Shown here in pieces: positions 6,350 to 10,349 of a stretch of 10,349 nucleotides of DNA. Under the pieces are notes generated by a model, which did not search any database, was not told the DNA's origin, and saw only the letters and a program-made list of their open reading frames with translations. The position numbers and the translations under genes were made by a program. This stretch comes from Pavlovales sp. CCMP2436. Lineage: Eukaryota > Haptophyta > Pavlovophyceae > Pavlovales. Where the stretch lies: NCBI GenBank assembly GCA_026770615.1, contig MU631322.1:274569-284917 (forward strand), in the 5' to 3' direction. Within the stretch, counting starts at the first letter, position 1. Each line of letters starts with the position of its first letter.

Positions 6350-8417
6350 TTAAAATAAATGTATCATGTCTTCGCGTTCTAAATCCTCGGTTGACGTCAC
6401 AACAGTCATGCTTAAAATTTTATCGGGGTATGCTATCCAAGTTTTATTTACTGCGTTACTAATACTATTATTGATAACACCCATGTGCAATTTATTAGTA
6501 TTACTTACTAAAGGCATCGATCCGCCGAAATTCAACGGATTTGCCGTAGTTCTTGCACTTCTATTATCTGATAAATAAATCTTAAAATCGGCGATATTGT
6601 GGGCTTCGCTATAACCAATAAATCGCAATATATTATGTTCTAAACCACCAGAATAAGACATATCGAATCCTGTTGAAGTATTTGTCAATGTAGTCGTATA
6701 TTTAACATTATTAAAATACAAATCTATTAAAATATTGTTAATTTAGATCGGTACCTACTAATCGATTTATAACTATTTCTACCTGACTCCAAGCTGTTGT
6801 CGATAGTTAACCGTCGTTACCTGTATAGCTTGCGGATGCATTAAATTGCGTATAATTCGAATTAGCATCGATGAACATATTCGAAAGTTTTTGATTATTG
6901 ATTCGTAACATCATACCGCGCGATACATTACCTGCTCCACTGCTCATAGTGTTAACGCCTAAATCTGTAATTTCGGACGCAAACCTATCGTAAATATGGG
7001 CGTGTCTTTCGCTGTCGTATTATTTAATTTTATTTTAAACAACAATCGCATACCTGTCGCGTTTGCTGTTTTACTGGCTATCGAAATAAATGTATTAGTT
7101 GTCGCAATATTTGCATAAACGGTATACGGGTTCAAAACTTTAATATATCCGAAACCTGTACCTAAACCAGAATCTGGGTATAATGTATCAGTAGTCCCTG
7201 TACCATACGTATAAGTTTTATATCTCTACCTGAAATATCATTCAGATTAGTATTAAATCGATATTCTACAAATGAAGTAACTACGTCAATGATCTCACTC
7301 GAAAGTTCATTTTCGCCTAGCCAAGCTCGTGGTAAACCGGCTTGGTACATGCATATGCATATCGGTAAAGCTGTGTAAGAATTATATCTGGAATTTATAG
7401 TATTCGTTAAACCACTCGATGTTTGACGGGTCACTGTTATGGACCTATTAATAGTTTCGTTTACAAATGTCGGGGGAAATTGGCTGTAATATATTAGCTG
7501 GATTCGACGATATAAATTATCGAAATTATTCCAATATCTTTGGCTCCATCGAGATATATTTTGACGTCAACAGAACTACCAGATAGCTTAGACCACCCGA
7601 TCTTACTACCATTATCGGATGCAACAATCGGAGGATTAGAAAATCGTTATTTAATCGAATCATTAATAACTTTCGCTAAAGCACCTAGTGATGCCAAATC
7701 CTTCGCTATAAATTTGATTTTTTTTGATACGCCACCGATATCCATTTTTAAACCGTCTAACGAAAACTGCGACGTTATCGATATGTCAAATATAATCGTA
7801 AACGTGCTTTGTCCAATTGTTAGCGTTTCATTTGAATTTCCAAACGATAATAGATGACCAAACGCGACAGAATCACTGCATAGAAGGTATATACCCATAC
7901 TATAAGCATTTGAAGGGACTATTGCATCACAATTAGCACCATCCTGTCGACTATCTTTCAAATTTTCAATATATGGTATAGCAAAATACGACGATCCTGT
8001 GCGCAACACTAAATTTGATCCGACAAGATTGTTTAATCCTGTACCATTTTTATAAAGTAGCGTTATCGGTTTAGTAGGACGTATATACGTATATACGGTG
8101 CCAGTATTTTATATTCTTTACCGTAATTTAAATGTTCTATCGATAACTTATTTGACGTTACCACTTTCGCCACATTCTGACGTTTGTAAAATTCTCGCCC
8201 GATCTATATTTTCGTTGATGAAGTTTTAGATTGTAATTTCCTAAAATATCGATAGGTTTGGTTAATTGAACGCTAGCACTATGATCGTTGATATAAAAAG
8301 TCAACAATCTCGTTTTACCAATGGTAAAATCAAATTGAGTAAAACCCCCAAGCGTGTCCTCAAAATTACAAGAGAGACTTTCGAAAAAGCAAAAGCAAAA
8401 AACGAAAACGATTCTCC
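6350..8417 (-). pseudogene. Decayed virus-like surface/fibre protein with LamG-like lectin domain
   Basis: Minus-strand coding signal runs through most of 8417-6350 but switches frame several times. The main open pieces are about 8417-8158, 8100-7647, 7640-7510, 7470-7162, 7190-6963, 6962-6740 and 6724-6350. In-frame stops at 7647-7649 and 6807-6809 add to at least five frame changes. Composition is rich in N, T, S, G and I, as in fibre or capsid-surface proteins. The last third (about 7090-6570) follows a concanavalin/LamG-type pattern: strands, then TTAWSQVEIVINR, then a YFNNVKYTTTLTNTSTGFD turn, then LRFIGYSE and ADFKIYLSDN, matching the W-x-x-V-x-I, N-G-V and I-D-x-V-R-I-Y elements of that fold. 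The first piece (strand pattern around TFYINDHSASVQLTKPIDI) could be a separate minor-capsid-like gene, but this is weak. The upstream end is cut at the GC junction at 8417. Assignment to a virus or virophage is inferred from style and low GC, not from a hallmark gene. Confidence 0.5.
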
Positions 8418-8606
8418 ATGGGCGGCGCTGAGCGCCCTCCCGCTTCGCGCGCGGCACCTCCGTATATGGGGGCGTGACCCTTTTTGAGCGGGCAGGATTC
8501 CCGCGGCCAAGTCAAAAAAGAGCGTGCCTTTGCGCGCGCAGATCAAAAATGAGCGCGTGCCGAAACGCAGTCGCGGCCGGCTACGAGACGGCGGATGGCG
8601 TGCACT
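8418..8606. other. GC-rich spacer after the composition junction, no gene
   Basis: Composition switches at about 8418 from AAAGCAAAAGCAAAAAACG to GGCGGCGCTGAGCGCCC. The spacer contains GGCGCTGAGCGCC (8432-8444), a short hairpin. Open frames here on both strands are short and show no motif. The 3' untranslated region of the 8607-9908 gene should fall in this stretch, but no clear poly(A) signal was found. Confidence 0.5.
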
Positions 8607-9908
8607 TCAAGGCACTGAACCATCGTCCTCCGCACGCCACGCACGGCAGTGCTCGCGATGGCCGGGCCACATCTTGACCTGGCACCCCCGGTCGCAGAAA
8701 GCCGCCACGTTGCACGCGGTGCACTTGCGCAGCCGGTGCGTCGCTCCGCAGCCGAGGCAGCACGCGCTCACAGTGTCGCGACGCTCCGCGATCCTGGCAA
8801 GCTCCTCGTCCGCCGCTGCGTGGCCCAGGTTGCTCGCGAGCACGAGGTCGCGCACCACGCGATTCATCGTGAACTGCAGCGGTGTGCCGCACTGATTCGC
8901 CTCGTCGGCGTGCGCCTTGGCTGAGAGGTAGAATGTATTCGAGCTCGATTTTAACATGTAGACCTCCTGCTGCGCATTCCGACTGTCGCCGTGGCACTTG
9001 ATCGTGCACAGCGCCAGCTGTGCCGTGCCGTGCCAGTTGCCAAGCTCAGACGCGTGCTTGTACCACCGCATGGCATCGGGGCGGCGACCAGCCATCTCGT
9101 AGATGTAGCCCAGCTCGTCCGCCGAGTCGGCACACCCCTGGTTTGCCGCCAGCGCGAAGAGGCGCTCGGCCTCTGGCGCGCTGTGCTCCACGCCAGTAGC
9201 GGTCGTGTAGCACATGGCCAGCTGGTACTGCGCACGGGGGTTCTCCTGGCCGGCCGACAGGCGGTACTGCTCGACCGCTCGCTGGTGGCTTTGTGGCAGG
9301 CCCATGCAGCCGCGCGACAGGCACATACCCAACACCGCCTGCGACTCGGCGTCGCCTGTAGCCGCAGCACGGGTCACGAGCCGCGCAGCCTCGACCTTGT
9401 CGTGTGGCTTGCCATGGTCGCCGCGATCGAAGCACTCCGCGAGATTGATCATCGCGACTGTGATGCCCATGCGAGCGCCCCTGCTGTACATGCGCCCGAG
9501 CTCGAGGGACATCGTGAGCCGCAGCTGAGTGCATTTCACCGTGACATTACCGAAGTCGCGCAAATCCTCGAGCACATACTGCAACGTCTGCATCAACGAC
9601 TGCACGACGCCAACTGACTGCTGGTAGCGGACCGCAAAGCGGCCACGCTGACCGTTGACGAAGATCTCCTTCGCGGTGTGCTCAATGCGACCCATGCGCT
9701 CAAACACGATATCCACGTCGTGCAGGCCGTACGGTGGTTCGAGGTCGGATAGCAAGGTCTCGCGCAAGGTTGACCACTCGCCGATATCGAGCTCGCTGAG
9801 ACCAGCGCTTCGGAGGGCGGCGACGTCCTTCGCCGCCGATGCCACGTAGGCGTCGCGCCTCTTCGACGCCTCCTCGAGCCGGTCGAAGGGGTCGAAGGTT
9901 GTTGCCAT
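8607..9908 (-). CDS. Sel1-repeat protein with C-terminal MYND zinc finger
   Basis: The protein has 433 residues and no intron. Residues 1-140 are a helical N-terminal region without a recognised domain. Residues about 150-300 contain four to five Sel1-like (TPR-related) helix pairs: A-x-x-x-L-A-x-x-F/Y then a loop, A-x-x-L/W-x-x-x-A-A-x-x-G, for example around 150-183, 186-221, 224-258 and 260-290. Residues 384-421 form a MYND finger: C384-x2-C387, C396-x2-C399, C405, C409-Q, W414, H417, C421, all eight zinc ligands in place. Sel1 repeats scaffold protein complexes and MYND fingers bind proline-rich peptide motifs, so an adaptor role is likely; no enzyme domain is seen. The start at 9908 gives MATTFDPFDRLEEA. 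GC-rich codon use fits the carotenoid oxygenase exons and contrasts with the adjacent island. Such proteins often form large families in algae and amoebae. Confidence 0.88.
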   Translation of the reverse strand: MATTFDPFDRLEEASKRRDAYVASAAKDVAALRSAGLSELDIGEWSTLRETLLSDLEPPYGLHDVDIVFERMGRIEHTAKEIFVNGQRGRFAVRYQQSVGVVQSLMQTLQYVLEDLRDFGNVTVKCTQLRLTMSLELGRMYSRGARMGITVAMINLAECFDRGDHGKPHDKVEAARLVTRAAATGDAESQAVLGMCLSRGCMGLPQSHQRAVEQYRLSAGQENPRAQYQLAMCYTTATGVEHSAPEAERLFALAANQGCADSADELGYIYEMAGRRPDAMRWYKHASELGNWHGTAQLALCTIKCHGDSRNAQQEVYMLKSSSNTFYLSAKAHADEANQCGTPLQFTMNRVVRDLVLASNLGHAAADEELARIAERRDTVSACCLGCGATHRLRKCTACNVAAFCDRGCQVKMWPGHREHCRAWRAEDDGSVP

Positions 9909-9965
9909 CTTGCCTGCACGCCGCGGCTCGGTCCTCTCGGCCGAGATCTGCGGCGCGTCGCGCAG

Positions 9966-10171
9966 GAGAGCAGCCCGCTGCCGAGGATGAAGAGGACGAC
10001 GACGAGTCGGATTACGAGCCGGGCGAGAGCAGCGAGGACGATGGCGACGGCGAGTACGGGCCGACGCGAGGGGTGGCGAAGTCGGCGGGCCGCGTGCGAT
10101 GGGACGCTCGCAACGGCGAACCGTTCGGCGGCTTTGCGCGCGAAGACCTCATAACTAACTGTGAGGACTAA
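9966..10171 (+). CDS. Possible last exon encoding an acidic C-terminal tail
   Basis: The frame ends in TAA at 10169-10171 and could begin after the acceptor GTCGCGCAG (AG at 9964-9965). It encodes a strongly acidic stretch (D/E-rich, EDEEDDDESDYEPGESSEDD), then GEYGP, then a more ordinary segment RVRWDARNGEPFGG and the end FAREDLITNCED. That last part looks like a genuine protein C terminus rather than a shadow frame, and it is not opposite any other gene except upstream of 9908. In the same frame an ATG at 9839 would overlap the start of the Sel1-MYND gene and yields an unlikely arginine-rich leader. No family was recognised; the upstream exon, if any, was not found. Confidence 0.35.
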
Positions 10172-10349
10172 TAATAACTAACTTCCTAATCTAAAAGCTA
10201 GCTATATTCCACTATACCTAAGTATATAGGAACGTGGCCGTCATAGATACACGTACACATGTGTAGTTAGAGGGCGTGATCGACAAGGCTTTACTGCCGC
10301 GCTCAACCAAACCCCCCCCCCACCCGGGTTCTCTTTGAGCATCCGCCAC
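10172..10349. other. Right-edge spacer with palindrome and C10 tract
   Basis: No gene is seen. The stretch starts with TAATAATAACTAACTTCC after the stop. It holds a 12-bp palindrome TACACATGTGTA (10254-10265), a weak hairpin CTATA..TATAG near 10213-10229, and a run of ten C at 10312-10321. It may be the 3' flank of the acidic-tail frame. Confidence 0.5.

Larger units (their letters stand above)
4201..8417. mobile_element. Low-GC island, possible remnant of an endogenous viral element
   Basis: Base composition drops from GC-rich at about 4200 and rises sharply again at about 8418. Inside are only AT-rich small genes, a tandem-duplicated broken gene and a multiply broken fibre-like gene. No polymerase, integrase, packaging ATPase or intact capsid gene was recognised, and no matching terminal inverted repeats at the two edges were seen. 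If viral, only a fragment remains. Confidence 0.4.

Noticed and set aside
6366..6578. Plus-strand hydrophobic ORF resembling a membrane protein
   Set aside because: It is the antisense of the best-preserved piece of the minus-strand lectin-like pseudogene; the hydrophobic look arises from the complementary codons.
7540..7857. 105-residue plus-strand ORF
   Set aside because: It is antisense to the 7647-8100 and 7510-7640 pieces of the minus-strand pseudogene, which have more protein-like sequence.
8581..9617. Other long frames overlapping the Sel1-MYND gene on both strands
   Set aside because: They lack motifs, whereas the 8607-9908 frame has regular Sel1 repeats and all eight MYND zinc ligands; the others are GC-rich shadows.
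1..10349. tRNA or rRNA genes
   Set aside because: No cloverleaf with plausible A and B boxes and no rRNA-like conserved stretch was recognised on reading; a tRNAscan-SE and Infernal run would settle this.

Overview
The window reads as eukaryotic nuclear DNA, most likely from a protist or alga. A gene with short GC-rich exons and AT-rich GT-AG introns opens the window, mobile-element remnants fill the middle, a low-GC island with virus-like coding remnants follows, and a GC-rich intronless gene closes it. No ribosome binding sites, operons or other bacterial signs were seen. The species cannot be named from this sequence; a carotenoid-cleaving enzyme together with a Sel1-repeat/MYND protein fits many algae and flagellates.

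Region 1 (1-2032, + strand) holds the 3' end of a split gene that no single-frame ORF reveals. Four exons (103-166, 329-393, 905-973, 1931-2032) join in phase to give the last 99 residues of a carotenoid oxygenase (RPE65/CCD family), including the C-terminal F-H-G iron-ligand motif and a stop codon. A 20-bp minisatellite lies in the intron upstream of exon 103-166, and the last intron carries a nested inverted-repeat (foldback) element.

Region 2 (2033-4336) has no recognisable host gene. It holds more copies of the foldback family, a 1.16-kb LTR-like non-autonomous element (3037-4200, direct repeats of about 170 bp), and two copies of an AT-rich block (2431-2556 and 4206-4336).

Region 3 (about 4201-8417) is an AT-rich island. 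It carries a pair of covarying hairpins 300 bp apart, an inverted repeat around TTAAGGGGG, a tandemly duplicated small gene whose second copy is broken, two other tiny ORFs, and a minus-strand pseudogene of about 2 kb. That pseudogene looks like a fibre or surface protein with a concanavalin/LamG-like C-terminal domain. The island looks like a decayed endogenous viral or virophage-like insertion, but that origin is inferred.

Region 4 (8418-10349) returns abruptly to high GC. It contains one complete gene on the minus strand (8607-9908, Sel1 repeats plus a C-terminal MYND zinc finger). On the other strand beyond its start is a possible last exon with an acidic tail (9966-10171). The genes do not form a shared pathway; the theme is a host locus heavily colonised by mobile and possibly viral DNA.
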